Assembly (NCBI GenBank): GCA_023423675.1
Contig: JAFAFD010000297.1
Location: 1 to 11,855, forward strand
DNA length: 11,855 nt
From: Pseudomonadota bacterium
GTDB taxonomy: Bacteria > Pseudomonadota > Gammaproteobacteria > Xanthomonadales > Xanthomonadaceae
Direction: 5' to 3'
The translations under genes were made by a program, and so were the position numbers. Shown in pieces: positions 6,639 to 11,855 of the stretch; position 1 is the first letter of the stretch, and the number at the start of each line of letters is the position of its first letter. The notes below the pieces were generated by a model that was not told the DNA's origin, ran no database searches, and saw only the letters and a program-made list of their open reading frames with translations.

Positions 6639-6818
6639 ATGGGTAAGGGTGACCGCAAGACCGCCAAGGGCAAGCGCTACAACGCCAGCTACGGCAATGC
6701 CCGTTCGCACACCGCGAGCAAGGTCGCTGTAGGCGCCGGTGCCCCGGTTGCCAAGAAGACCGTGGCCAAGGCTCCGGCCAAGAAGGCTGTGGCGAAGAAG
6801 GCTGCTGCCAAGGCCTGA
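6639..6818 (+). CDS. 30S ribosomal protein THX homologue
   Basis: A 59-aa very basic protein. The first 20 residues, MGKGDRKTAKGKRYNASYGN, match the THX signature (Thermus Thx begins MGKGDRRTRRGK and continues with a TYGKYR-like motif), a small peptide that sits in the head of the small ribosomal subunit. The remaining roughly 30 residues are a Lys/Ala/Pro-rich tail (VAKKTVAKAPAKKAVAKKAAA) that Thermus Thx lacks; such tails recall histone H1-like or ribosomal extensions and suggest nucleic-acid contact. The ribosome-binding site is strong (TTAGGAG, 8 bases before the ATG), as expected for a highly expressed gene. It stands alone, followed after 25 bases by a strong terminator. Confidence 0.88.
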   Translation: MGKGDRKTAKGKRYNASYGNARSHTASKVAVGAGAPVAKKTVAKAPAKKAVAKKAAAKA

Positions 6819-6842
6819 TCCGGCCGGGTACGTGGTCCAAAG

Positions 6843-6874
6843 AAAAACGCGGCGCCTGGCGCCGCGTTTTTTTT
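6843..6874. terminator. Two-way intrinsic terminator between convergent genes
   Basis: ACGCGGCG (6847-6854) pairs with CGCCGCGT (6860-6867) around CCTGG. On the plus strand it is followed by eight T (6867-6874), ending the THX transcript. On the minus strand it is followed by UUUUU (from AAAAA at 6847-6843), ending the phosphodiesterase transcript, whose stop codon is about 36 bases away. Confidence 0.9.
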
Positions 6875-6909
6875 GTGCCCGGTGTTGCTGCCCGGCGGAT
6901 GCTGCGCCG

Positions 6910-8154
6910 TCAGCGCAGCGCCTTCTGCAGCGTCTCGGCGTTGCCGTCGTTCGGCGCGGCCGGTACCTGCAGCAGCTGCGCCAGCAGCGGATAGACGTCC
7001 ACATTGTCGAAGCCGTCGATCACCAGCCCCTGGCGGAACGACGGACCGCGCGCGATGAACACGGCGCGCATCGAGGGCAGGGCGTTGTCATAGCCGTGCG
7101 AGCCACGATCCTGGTGGGTGCGCGTGCTGATCCGCTCGGCGTGCAGTGCGTCCCAGCCCTCATCCATCTGGCAGACGATGGGCGGCACGCGCGGGTGCGA
7201 ACCGTAGTGCCAGCGCGCCGGCAGCGATTCCTTCTTCCAGCATTCGTAGTGGGCGTGGCGACCGAGCAGGGCGCGCTCGGCCTGTGCCTCGCGGCCGGCG
7301 ACCGGCGCGAAACCGACCGACTGGCCCTGGCTGACGTTGCGCGCGATGGACGGATCGGCCATCGACTCGGTGGACACCACATGGCCCTCGGCCACGCTGG
7401 CCATGCCGTGGTCGGAGACCACGATGACGTTGGTGGTGGCCTCCAGCCCGCTGGCTTCCAGGCCATCCAGCACCTGGCCGACGATCTCATCCGCCTGCAC
7501 GATCGCATCGCGGTACTCGGTCGAATCGGGGCCATGGTTGTGGCCGGCCTTGTCGACGTTTTCCATGTACAGGGTGGTCAGCCGCGGTGCATCGGCATCG
7601 GTCTGCGCCAGCCATTCCAGCACCGTGCGCGCGCGCTGCTGCAGCGGTTCCTTGCTGTTGTAGACCTGCCACTGGCTGGGGCGGGTCCCGTCGATCTCGG
7701 CTTCGCTTCCCGGCCAGGACGTGGTCGCAGTGCGCACGCCGACCTTCTCCGCACCGACCCAGATCGGCTCGCCGCCCCACCAGCCACTGTTGGTCACCGC
7801 CTCGCGGTCGCCCAGGCTGAAGCGGCCGAGCTGGGCATCGTCCATGCTGTTGTTGACGATGCCGTGGTGGTCCGGGCGCAGGCCGGTAACGATGGTGTAG
7901 TGGTTGGGGAAGGTCAGCGACGGATAGGAGGGTGTCATCCAGCGCGCCCGCACGCCGCCATCGATGATGCGCTGCAGGTTCGGAGTGAGCCCCCGGTCCA
8001 GCGCATCGGCACGCAGGCCATCGATGGAGATCAGCAGCAGTTTCGGCGGCGGCGCGTCGGCGCGCGCAACCGGCGCGGACGAAGAAGGCGTGGTCGTGCA
8101 GGCCGCCAAGGGCAGCAGCAACGCCAGCGAGCAGGTCAGGCGTACGGAAGTCAT
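6910..8154 (-). CDS. Nucleotide pyrophosphatase/phosphodiesterase (NPP family), lipoprotein
   Basis: A 414-aa member of the alkaline phosphatase superfamily, related to the well-studied Xanthomonas NPP, which cleaves nucleotides and phosphodiesters to release nucleoside monophosphates. Visible active-site elements: ISIDGLRAD (Asp45, zinc), SLTFPNHYTIVTG (Thr81 nucleophile, Asn84), ENVDKAGHNHGPD (zinc Asp and His), VVSDHGM (Asp-His pair) and GSHGYDN (zinc His). The metal set looks complete. The signal peptide ends in a lipobox, LAAC (Cys19), so it is probably anchored to the outer or inner membrane facing the periplasm. The frame is open upstream to 8229, but the ATG at 8154 begins the signal peptide (MTSVRLTCSLALLLPLAAC). 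No ribosome-binding site precedes it, and the promoter places the transcript start at the ATG. Likely role: phosphate or nucleotide scavenging. Confidence 0.9.
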   Translation of the reverse strand: MTSVRLTCSLALLLPLAACTTTPSSSAPVARADAPPPKLLLISIDGLRADALDRGLTPNLQRIIDGGVRARWMTPSYPSLTFPNHYTIVTGLRPDHHGIVNNSMDDAQLGRFSLGDREAVTNSGWWGGEPIWVGAEKVGVRTATTSWPGSEAEIDGTRPSQWQVYNSKEPLQQRARTVLEWLAQTDADAPRLTTLYMENVDKAGHNHGPDSTEYRDAIVQADEIVGQVLDGLEASGLEATTNVIVVSDHGMASVAEGHVVSTESMADPSIARNVSQGQSVGFAPVAGREAQAERALLGRHAHYECWKKESLPARWHYGSHPRVPPIVCQMDEGWDALHAERISTRTHQDRGSHGYDNALPSMRAVFIARGPSFRQGLVIDGFDNVDVYPLLAQLLQVPAAPNDGNAETLQKALR

Positions 8155-8160
8155 CCGGCA

Positions 8161-8189
8161 ATCATAAGCCGCAGCAATGACGCACCCAA
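8161..8189 (-). promoter_or_regulatory. Candidate promoter giving a leaderless phosphodiesterase mRNA
   Basis: On the minus strand TTGGGT (8189-8184) and TATGAT (8166-8161) are separated by exactly 17 bases. Only six bases lie between the -10 and the ATG (8154), so the predicted start of transcription is at the start codon, agreeing with the missing Shine-Dalgarno sequence. Confidence 0.55.
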
Positions 8190-8209
8190 GACACGGCGCG
8201 CAGAAGCGC

Positions 8210-8233
8210 GTGTCGACCAAGGTCGACACCTAC
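8210..8233 (-). repeat. SMAG/REP repeat
   Basis: On the minus strand: GTAG (8233-8230), GTGTCGACC (8229-8221), a TT loop and GGTCGACAC (8218-8210), a perfect 9-bp stem. It faces the REP at 8252 head to head, a common pairing for SMAG elements. Confidence 0.8.
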
Positions 8234-8251
8234 TAACAGCCGCGTGTCCCA

Positions 8252-8274
8252 GTAGATCCACGCCATGCGTGGAT
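8252..8274 (+). repeat. SMAG/REP repeat, identical to the unit at 3729
   Basis: GTAG, ATCCACGC, a CAT loop and GCGTGGAT. The identity with 3729-3751 extends a few bases into both flanks. Confidence 0.85.
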
Positions 8275-8297
8275 GAAGCACTCGATATCTGACAGAT

Positions 8298-8322
8298 GTG
8301 CCGCCCAACGGTCGGCACCCAC
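8298..8322 (-). repeat. Degenerate REP-like hairpin
   Basis: GTGCCGCCC (8298-8306) and GGTCGGCAC (8310-8318) form a 9-bp stem with one mismatch and a 3-base loop. On the minus strand the head is GTGG instead of GTAG. This looks like a decayed copy of the GTAG-headed family. Confidence 0.5.
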
Positions 8323-8350
8323 CAACAGCCGTCGGCCAACTGTCGAAGGC

Positions 8351-8446
8351 GGGGCACTGTGGGTTTGCGGGGTGTGAGCCGCATGGATGCGGCGACCAAG
8401 CCCCCATGGACGGGTTTACGGCGTCCCCGCAAACCCACAGTGCCCC
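8351..8446. repeat. Structured intergenic element: 22-bp perfect inverted repeat around two GGA-loop hairpins
   Basis: The arms 8351-8372 (begins GGGGCACTGTGG) and 8425-8446 (ends CCACAGTGCCCC) are perfectly complementary over 22 bp. The 52 bases between them fold, on the plus strand, into GCCGC-ATGGAT-GCGGC (8378-8393) and a second hairpin AAGCCC / GGGUUU (8398-8403 / 8412-8417) with loop CCATGGAC. Both loops contain CATGGANG with an exposed GGA, matching the CsrA/RsmA consensus CANGGANG. The element lies between convergently placed gene ends (phosphodiesterase start on the left, DUF4124 end on the right) and has no ribosome-binding site or plausible gene. From memory, similar strings recur in Xanthomonadaceae genomes. 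It could be a non-autonomous mobile element, an RNA gene or both. Confidence 0.7.
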
Positions 8447-8502
8447 GGCATCCCACGGAATGCCGCTCTGGCTCTGGCCGTTGCCTTGGCTTGCAAGCAG
8501 GT

Positions 8503-8521
8503 GCAGGGCTGCAAGCCCTGC
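8503..8521. repeat. Short perfect hairpin past the DUF4124 gene
   Basis: GCAGGGCT (8503-8510), a GCA loop and AGCCCTGC (8514-8521) lie 12 bases beyond the DUF4124 stop. For a transcript from that gene (minus strand) the T-rich run comes before the stem, so it is not a standard terminator. It may form part of the neighbouring repeat cluster. Confidence 0.45.
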
Positions 8522-8532
8522 CGAAAAACCCC

Positions 8533-8910
8533 TTAACCCGCCGGCGGGCAGTACGCCTTGATCGCCGCTTCGGCCAACCCCTTCTGCGCGCTGCGCTGCT
8601 CCGGCGTCAACGCGGTATCGGCCTTGCCGTCCCCGTCGGTGTCCTGCATGACCTCCCCGTTGCCGTCCAGCAGGGCCACGTTGGCGCGGGCGGTGCTGCA
8701 CTGCTCCGGCACCGGCTTGGCCTCGCTGGCCTCTGCCGCGGGCGCCTGGCCGCCGCGGGCCTGCTCCCGGGTTTCGTATTTGCCCCCGGCCGGCGGCGTC
8801 TCCGAATACTGGGTCACGCCCTTGGCATCCTTCCACTTGTAGACGGGCCCGGCCACCGCGTTGGCACTGGCCAACAGCAGCAGGCATCCCAGGCAGGACA
8901 AGGCACGCAT
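8533..8910 (-). CDS. DUF4124 domain periplasmic protein
   Basis: A 125-aa exported protein of unknown function. The signal peptide is residues 1-20 (cleavage after ANAVA). The DUF4124 signature VYKWKDAKGVTQYSETPP (23-40) follows, a small beta fold common in proteobacterial envelope proteins. After an Ala-rich linker comes DTDGDGKAD (90-98), which resembles a calcium-binding DxDxDG loop, and a conserved-looking helical end with Cys121. Cys71 and Cys121 could form a disulfide. The ATG at 8910 is preferred to the longer frame from 8952 because it begins the signal peptide and has GGAG 7 bases upstream. A plausible promoter lies on the minus strand: TTGCCA (8971-8966), 17 bases, TGCAAT (8948-8943). 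Divergent from pssA. No function can be assigned. Confidence 0.85.
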   Translation of the reverse strand: MRALSCLGCLLLLASANAVAGPVYKWKDAKGVTQYSETPPAGGKYETREQARGGQAPAAEASEAKPVPEQCSTARANVALLDGNGEVMQDTDGDGKADTALTPEQRSAQKGLAEAAIKAYCPPAG

Positions 8911-8990
8911 GGCAAACTCCGCGGAATGGGCGTAGAACGCCGATTGCAGCATTGCCGCCGACGGCTGGCAAGTCGATTAAACTGGATTCC

Positions 8991-9767
8991 ATGGACCCGA
9001 TCACACCGCCGCCGCGCTCGCGCACGATTTACCTGCTGCCCAACCTGTTCACCACCGCCGGCCTGTTTTCCGGCTTCTACGCGATCATCGCGGCGGCCAA
9101 TGGCGATTTCGTCAATGCCAGCATCGCCGTGTTCGTGGCAGCGGTGATGGATGGCCTGGACGGTCGCGTCGCGCGCCTGACCGGCACCAGCAGCGAGTTC
9201 GGCGTGCAGTACGACTCGTTGGCCGACCTGGTCAGCTTCGGCATGGCCCCGGCGCTGGTGATGTACCACTGGTCGCTGTCGGAGCTGAAGTACGACGGCG
9301 AACTGCTCGGCCGTCTCGGCTGGGCGGTGGCCTTCCTGTATGCCGCCTGCGCGGCACTGCGCCTGGCCCGCTTCAACACCCAGGTGGCAGTGGTCGACAA
9401 GCGCTGGTTCGTCGGCCTGGCCAGCCCGGCCGCGGCCGGCCTGATGATGTCCTTCGTCTGGGCCTTCGCCGATGGCAGCCTGGGCTGGAATGGCAACGAG
9501 CTGCGCTTCGTCGCGCTGGCCGTCACCGTGGTCGCGGCCCTGCTGATGGTCAGCCGCATCCGCTTCTGGAGCTTCAAGGGCGGTGCTGCCAAGGGCACCC
9601 GGTCCGACCGTGTGCCGTTCCTGGTGCTGGCGCTGGTGCCGATCGCCATCGCCATCGCGGTCATCGACCTGCCGCGCGTGCTGTTCGTGGTGGGCATCCT
9701 CTACGCGCTGTCCGGCCCGGTGATGTGGGCCCTGCAGCGCCTGCGCAAGAAGCCCGAGGCGGCGTGA
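8991..9767 (+). CDS. pssA: CDP-diacylglycerol--serine O-phosphatidyltransferase
   Basis: Makes phosphatidylserine from CDP-diacylglycerol and L-serine at the inner membrane, the first committed step to phosphatidylethanolamine. The 258-aa protein is the integral-membrane (type II) form. The CDP-alcohol phosphotransferase motif DxxDGxxARx8GxxxDxxxD is complete: Asp54, Asp57, Gly58, Ala61, Arg62, Gly71, Asp75 and Asp79. YLLPNLFTTAGLFSGFYAI at the N-terminus and about seven to eight helices fit the family. Start: ATG at 8991; the frame extends to 8952, but the homology begins near RTIYLLPN and only a weak GGAT precedes the ATG. The TGA stop overlaps the GTG start of the next gene, indicating translational coupling. 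The basic C-terminus (RLRKKPEAA) is typical. A phosphatidylserine decarboxylase gene is not in the window. Confidence 0.95.
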   Translation: MDPITPPPRSRTIYLLPNLFTTAGLFSGFYAIIAAANGDFVNASIAVFVAAVMDGLDGRVARLTGTSSEFGVQYDSLADLVSFGMAPALVMYHWSLSELKYDGELLGRLGWAVAFLYAACAALRLARFNTQVAVVDKRWFVGLASPAAAGLMMSFVWAFADGSLGWNGNELRFVALAVTVVAALLMVSRIRFWSFKGGAAKGTRSDRVPFLVLALVPIAIAIAVIDLPRVLFVVGILYALSGPVMWALQRLRKKPEAA

Positions 9768-10270
9768 GCAAGGACCTGCCCGTGTTGTGGTCCCCGGCCC
9801 AGCAGGCCTGGCTGCAGGCCATGGGCTACACCGTCTTCCACGATGGCCAGCTGGCCGCCGAGCTGGACGCGGCCCTGCAGCTGAGCGTGGCCGAGGCCGA
9901 AGCCGCGGCCGCACCGGTGCGCAGTGAAGCGCCACGGCAGCCGCAACGCCAGGCCGATGCGCCGACCGAACGCGCACCGGCCCCGTACGAACGCCCGGCA
10001 CCGCCAGTACGGGCCACGCCGGTGGCTGCACCGGACACGGCGCCTGCCGCATCGCGGCCCTCGCCCAGCGGCAACGCCCGGCAACCATCAGTGCGCCTGC
10101 CTGACCGCCTGCAGATCGCGCTGCTGCGCGCATCGGGCTGCAACCCGAATGACCCGGCCACGCAGGCCCTGATGGACAGCTGGCCGCTGGAACAGCTGCG
10201 CCGCGATCCGAAGGCCAAGCGTGCGCTGTGGCCGCAGCTGCGCGCGCTGCGCAAGCGGGGCGCGCCGTGA
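9764..10270 (+). CDS. holD: Probable DNA polymerase III psi subunit (HolD-like)
   Basis: A 168-aa protein starting at GTG 9764 (GTGA overlap with pssA) and ending in a GTGA overlap with rimI. The N-terminus (AQQAWLQAMGYTVFHDGQLA, 12-31) resembles the E. coli psi peptide DWQLQQLGITQW that contacts the clamp loader. The C-terminus (LEQLRRDPKAKRALWPQLRA, 142-161) matches E. coli psi LTDLRANPTARAALWQQI, as recalled: Leu-Arg-x-x-Pro-x-Ala-x-x-Ala-Leu-Trp-x-Gln is shared. Residues 42-108 are a low-complexity Pro/Ala/Arg linker replacing ordered sequence. The place directly before rimI is the same as holD-rimI in E. coli and the psi-rimI pair in Pseudomonas. Psi bridges the clamp loader to chi (HolC) and single-strand binding protein. 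Alternative: an unrelated uncharacterised protein; the assignment rests on short motifs plus synteny. Confidence 0.6.
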   Translation: MSKDLPVLWSPAQQAWLQAMGYTVFHDGQLAAELDAALQLSVAEAEAAAAPVRSEAPRQPQRQADAPTERAPAPYERPAPPVRATPVAAPDTAPAASRPSPSGNARQPSVRLPDRLQIALLRASGCNPNDPATQALMDSWPLEQLRRDPKAKRALWPQLRALRKRGAP

Positions 10271-10764
10271 GTGCGGTCGCCCGGCCGGGCCCGGTGTCGA
10301 TGCGCGCCCTGCGCGAAAGCGACCTCAATGCGGTGATGGCCATCGAAGTGCGTGGCTATCCCTACCCCTGGACCCGCGGCATCTTCCTGGACTGCCTGCG
10401 CGCCGGCTACCCCGGCCTGGCCATGGAACGCGACGGCCTGCTGATCGGCTACGGCGTGCTGAGCCTGGCCGCCGATGAAGCCCACGTGCTCAACATCTGC
10501 ATCGATCCGCTGGAGCAGTCGCATGGCCTCGGCCGGCAGCTGATGCGCGCACTGGTGCGCCTGGCCGGTGACCGTGGCGCGCAGCGCGTTTTCCTGGAAG
10601 TGCGGCCGTCCAATGCCCCGGCGCTGGCGCTGTACCACAGCGAAGGGTTCAACGAGATCGGCCGCCGCCCGCGCTATTACCCGGCCGCCAACGGTCGTGA
10701 GGATGCGCTGGTGATGGCGATCGAGCTGGTCAACGACGACCTGCAGACGATGCCGCCGCTGTAA
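10267..10764 (+). CDS. rimI: Ribosomal protein S18 alanine N-acetyltransferase
   Basis: A 165-aa GNAT-family enzyme predicted to acetylate the N-terminal alanine of ribosomal protein S18 using acetyl-CoA. The acetyl-CoA loop is QSHGLG (84-89) following VLNICIDP. Further on, LEVRPSNAPALALYHSEGF carries the expected catalytic Glu111 and Tyr123, and RRPRYYPAANGREDALVM closely follows E. coli RimI (RRNYYP...GREDA). Length is close to normal, with an N-terminal extension of about 10 residues and a C-terminal one (NDDLQTMPPL). The GTG at 10267 overlaps the stop of the preceding gene and is the likely start; an internal ATG at 10300 would also retain the whole domain. Last gene of the pssA cluster. 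Confidence 0.92.
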   Translation: MSAVARPGPVSMRALRESDLNAVMAIEVRGYPYPWTRGIFLDCLRAGYPGLAMERDGLLIGYGVLSLAADEAHVLNICIDPLEQSHGLGRQLMRALVRLAGDRGAQRVFLEVRPSNAPALALYHSEGFNEIGRRPRYYPAANGREDALVMAIELVNDDLQTMPPL

Positions 10765-10775
10765 CGGAGAGGGAT

Positions 10776-10798
10776 TGCCGGCCAGCGGCCGGCACTAC
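10776..10798 (-). repeat. SMAG/REP repeat between convergent genes
   Basis: On the minus strand: GTAG (10798-10795), TGCCGGCC, a GCT loop and GGCCGGCA (to 10776), an 8-bp all-perfect stem. It fills the 45-bp gap between the ends of rimI and the EamA transporter gene and is the only stem-loop there, so it may also stop transcription from either side, though it has no U run. Confidence 0.85.
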
Positions 10799-10809
10799 CG
10801 ATGGGTGGT

Positions 10810-11631
10810 TTACGCCATCCGCAGCGCCAGCACGCCAGCCACGATCAAGCCCGCCGCCAGCCAGCGCACCCGTGGCACGCGCTCGCGCAGCACGAACACC
10901 GAGATCAGCAGCGCGAACAGGATCGACGATTCGCGTAGTGCCGACACCATCGCCACCGGCACCTGGGTCATCGCCCACAGCGCCATCGCATAGGACGCGG
11001 TGGTGCCGACACCACCGGCCAGGCCCAGCGGCCAATGCTGGCGCGCGTAGGCCAGCACTGCGCCACGTCGGGTGTACAGCGCCCATGCCGGCAGCGGCAG
11101 GCCTGACAGCAGGAACAGCCACAGCGTGTAGGCCAGCGCGCTGCCGGACTGGCGTGCGCCCTGTGCATCGACCAGCGTGTAGGTGGCGATCATCAACGCC
11201 GTCAGCAGTGGCAGGCCGAGCTGGCCGCGACGTGCGCCCAGCGCCATGCACAGGATGCCGGTGCTGACCAGCACCACGCCCAGCCACGCCGCTGGCGGCA
11301 ACGACTGGCCGAACAGGCTGCCGGCCAATGCGACCAGGATCGGCGCGCAACCGCGCATCAGCGGGTAGGCCAGGCTCATGTCCACCTGCTGGTAGCAGCG
11401 TGCGACCAGGCCGTAATAGGTCACCTGCAGCAGCACCGACGCCGCCAGCCACGGCCAGCTGTCCGCCGCGGGCATGGGCAGCAAGGGCAGGGCGGCAGCT
11501 GAAAGCAGCGCGGCGCTGCCGGTCACCAGCACCGTGCCGAGAAATTTGTCTGGCCCGCGTTTGACGATCGCGTTCCAGCTGGCATGCAGGGCAGCAGCGG
11601 CCAGGACCAGCAGGAAGAGGGAAAGCGGCAT
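10810..11631 (-). CDS. EamA/DMT-family membrane transporter
   Basis: A 273-aa inner-membrane protein of the drug/metabolite transporter superfamily, with ten hydrophobic segments arranged as two repeats of five helices. The first repeat begins MPLSLFLLVLAAAALHASWN and includes DMSLAYPLMRGCAPILVALAG; the second repeats the pattern with VPVAMVSALRESSILFALL and ends in LAAGLIVAGVLALRMA. The first-helix HASWNAIVKR and the AYPLMRG / VSALRESS pair are typical of EamA exporters of amino acids or metabolites. The ATG at 11631 is chosen because it begins the first helix; a TTG at 11673 adds 14 residues without family character. The ribosome-binding site is weak (CGGGTG). It converges on rimI and is divergent from the transposase at the right edge. 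Substrate not identifiable. Confidence 0.88.
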   Translation of the reverse strand: MPLSLFLLVLAAAALHASWNAIVKRGPDKFLGTVLVTGSAALLSAAALPLLPMPAADSWPWLAASVLLQVTYYGLVARCYQQVDMSLAYPLMRGCAPILVALAGSLFGQSLPPAAWLGVVLVSTGILCMALGARRGQLGLPLLTALMIATYTLVDAQGARQSGSALAYTLWLFLLSGLPLPAWALYTRRGAVLAYARQHWPLGLAGGVGTTASYAMALWAMTQVPVAMVSALRESSILFALLISVFVLRERVPRVRWLAAGLIVAGVLALRMA

Positions 11632-11753
11632 CACCCGATGATGCCATGTGGCAGAAAGGGAAACGCCGGGCAATGCAGTCTGTGTAAAAACTGAAAGCGG
11701 CTCCCCGGCGTAGTCCCCACAATCCCCCCAACGTAAGTTGCGGGCATTGTCGT

Positions 11754-11855
11754 ATGCGCTATGTGTCAGGGCAGGATCGGGATCAGACGGCGTTGTTCCC
11801 GCTTTCGCTGGAAGAGTTGGTGCCAGCCGATCACCCTTGCCGGGTCATCGAGGCT
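11754..11855 (+). CDS. IS1182-type transposase, N-terminal 34 codons (cut by the window edge)
   Basis: The last 102 bases form an open frame from ATG 11754 that runs off the edge. The product starts MRYVSGQDRDQTALFPLSL and continues EELVPADHPCRVIEA, which fits the N-terminus of IS1182-family DDE transposases: a basic start, a (G)xDRxQ-LFP-SL-E-LVP-DHP-R-I pattern and then the catalytic domain, which would lie beyond the window. Whether the gene is intact cannot be told. The left end of the insertion sequence should lie in 11632-11753, but no terminal repeat can be identified with only one end present. No strong ribosome-binding site is visible. Confidence 0.75.
   Translation, partial: MRYVSGQDRDQTALFPLSLEELVPADHPCRVIEA

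Noticed and set aside
8503..8521. Hairpin as an intrinsic terminator for the DUF4124 gene
   Set aside because: In the direction of that gene the T-rich run precedes the stem and no U run follows it.
8296..9147. Open frame across the repeat region, including a peptide through the structured element
   Set aside because: It runs over inverted repeats, then antisense through the DUF4124 gene and out of frame into pssA, without a ribosome-binding site. The GC-rich composition explains the openness.
1..11855. tRNA, rRNA or riboswitch genes
   Set aside because: No cloverleaf with a TTCGA-type T loop, rRNA-conserved segment or known riboswitch core was recognised on either strand.

Overview
The window looks like chromosomal DNA from a Stenotrophomonas maltophilia-type gammaproteobacterium (Xanthomonadaceae). 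GC content and GC-rich third codon positions are very high, and the gaps between genes carry short hairpin repeats headed by GTAG, the signature of the SMAG/REP family that is abundant in S. maltophilia. Apart from the first codons of a transposase at the right edge, the genes look like ordinary chromosomal genes.

Layout from left to right. (1) 97-3531, minus strand: a drug-efflux operon of a TetR repressor, an atypical DHA2-type MFS transporter and a HlyD/EmrA-type membrane fusion protein. A perfect 16-bp palindrome lies in the spacer of the tetR promoter. No outer-membrane factor is visible. (2) 3778-6528: a ZnuD-like TonB-dependent receptor with His/Asp-rich loops, divergent from a small MerC-domain membrane protein. 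The 135-bp gap holds two sequences that each match 12 of 14 positions of a Zur-type operator, one next to each gene. The natural reading is a zinc-starvation unit. (3) 6639-6818: a 59-aa ribosomal protein THX homologue with a Lys/Ala-rich tail. It converges, across a two-way terminator, on (4) 6910-8154, a lipoprotein nucleotide pyrophosphatase/phosphodiesterase. (5) 8210-8521: a repeat-rich gap with three REP units and a structured element. In that element a 22-bp perfect inverted repeat encloses two hairpins whose loops both show GGA in a CANGGANG context, the binding signature of CsrA/RsmA. (6) 8533-8910: a periplasmic DUF4124 protein, divergent from (7) a tightly coupled cluster of pssA (phosphatidylserine synthase), a probable holD (DNA polymerase III psi subunit) and rimI (8991-10764), with both junctions formed by a GTGA stop/start overlap. 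(8) 10810-11631, minus strand: an EamA/DMT transporter. (9) 11754 to the edge: the start of an IS1182-type transposase.

The strongest leads are the Zur-like receptor/MerC pair, the unannotated-looking psi subunit between pssA and rimI, and the possible RsmA-binding RNA element at 8351-8446. All functional calls come from reading motifs by eye; no database search was possible.
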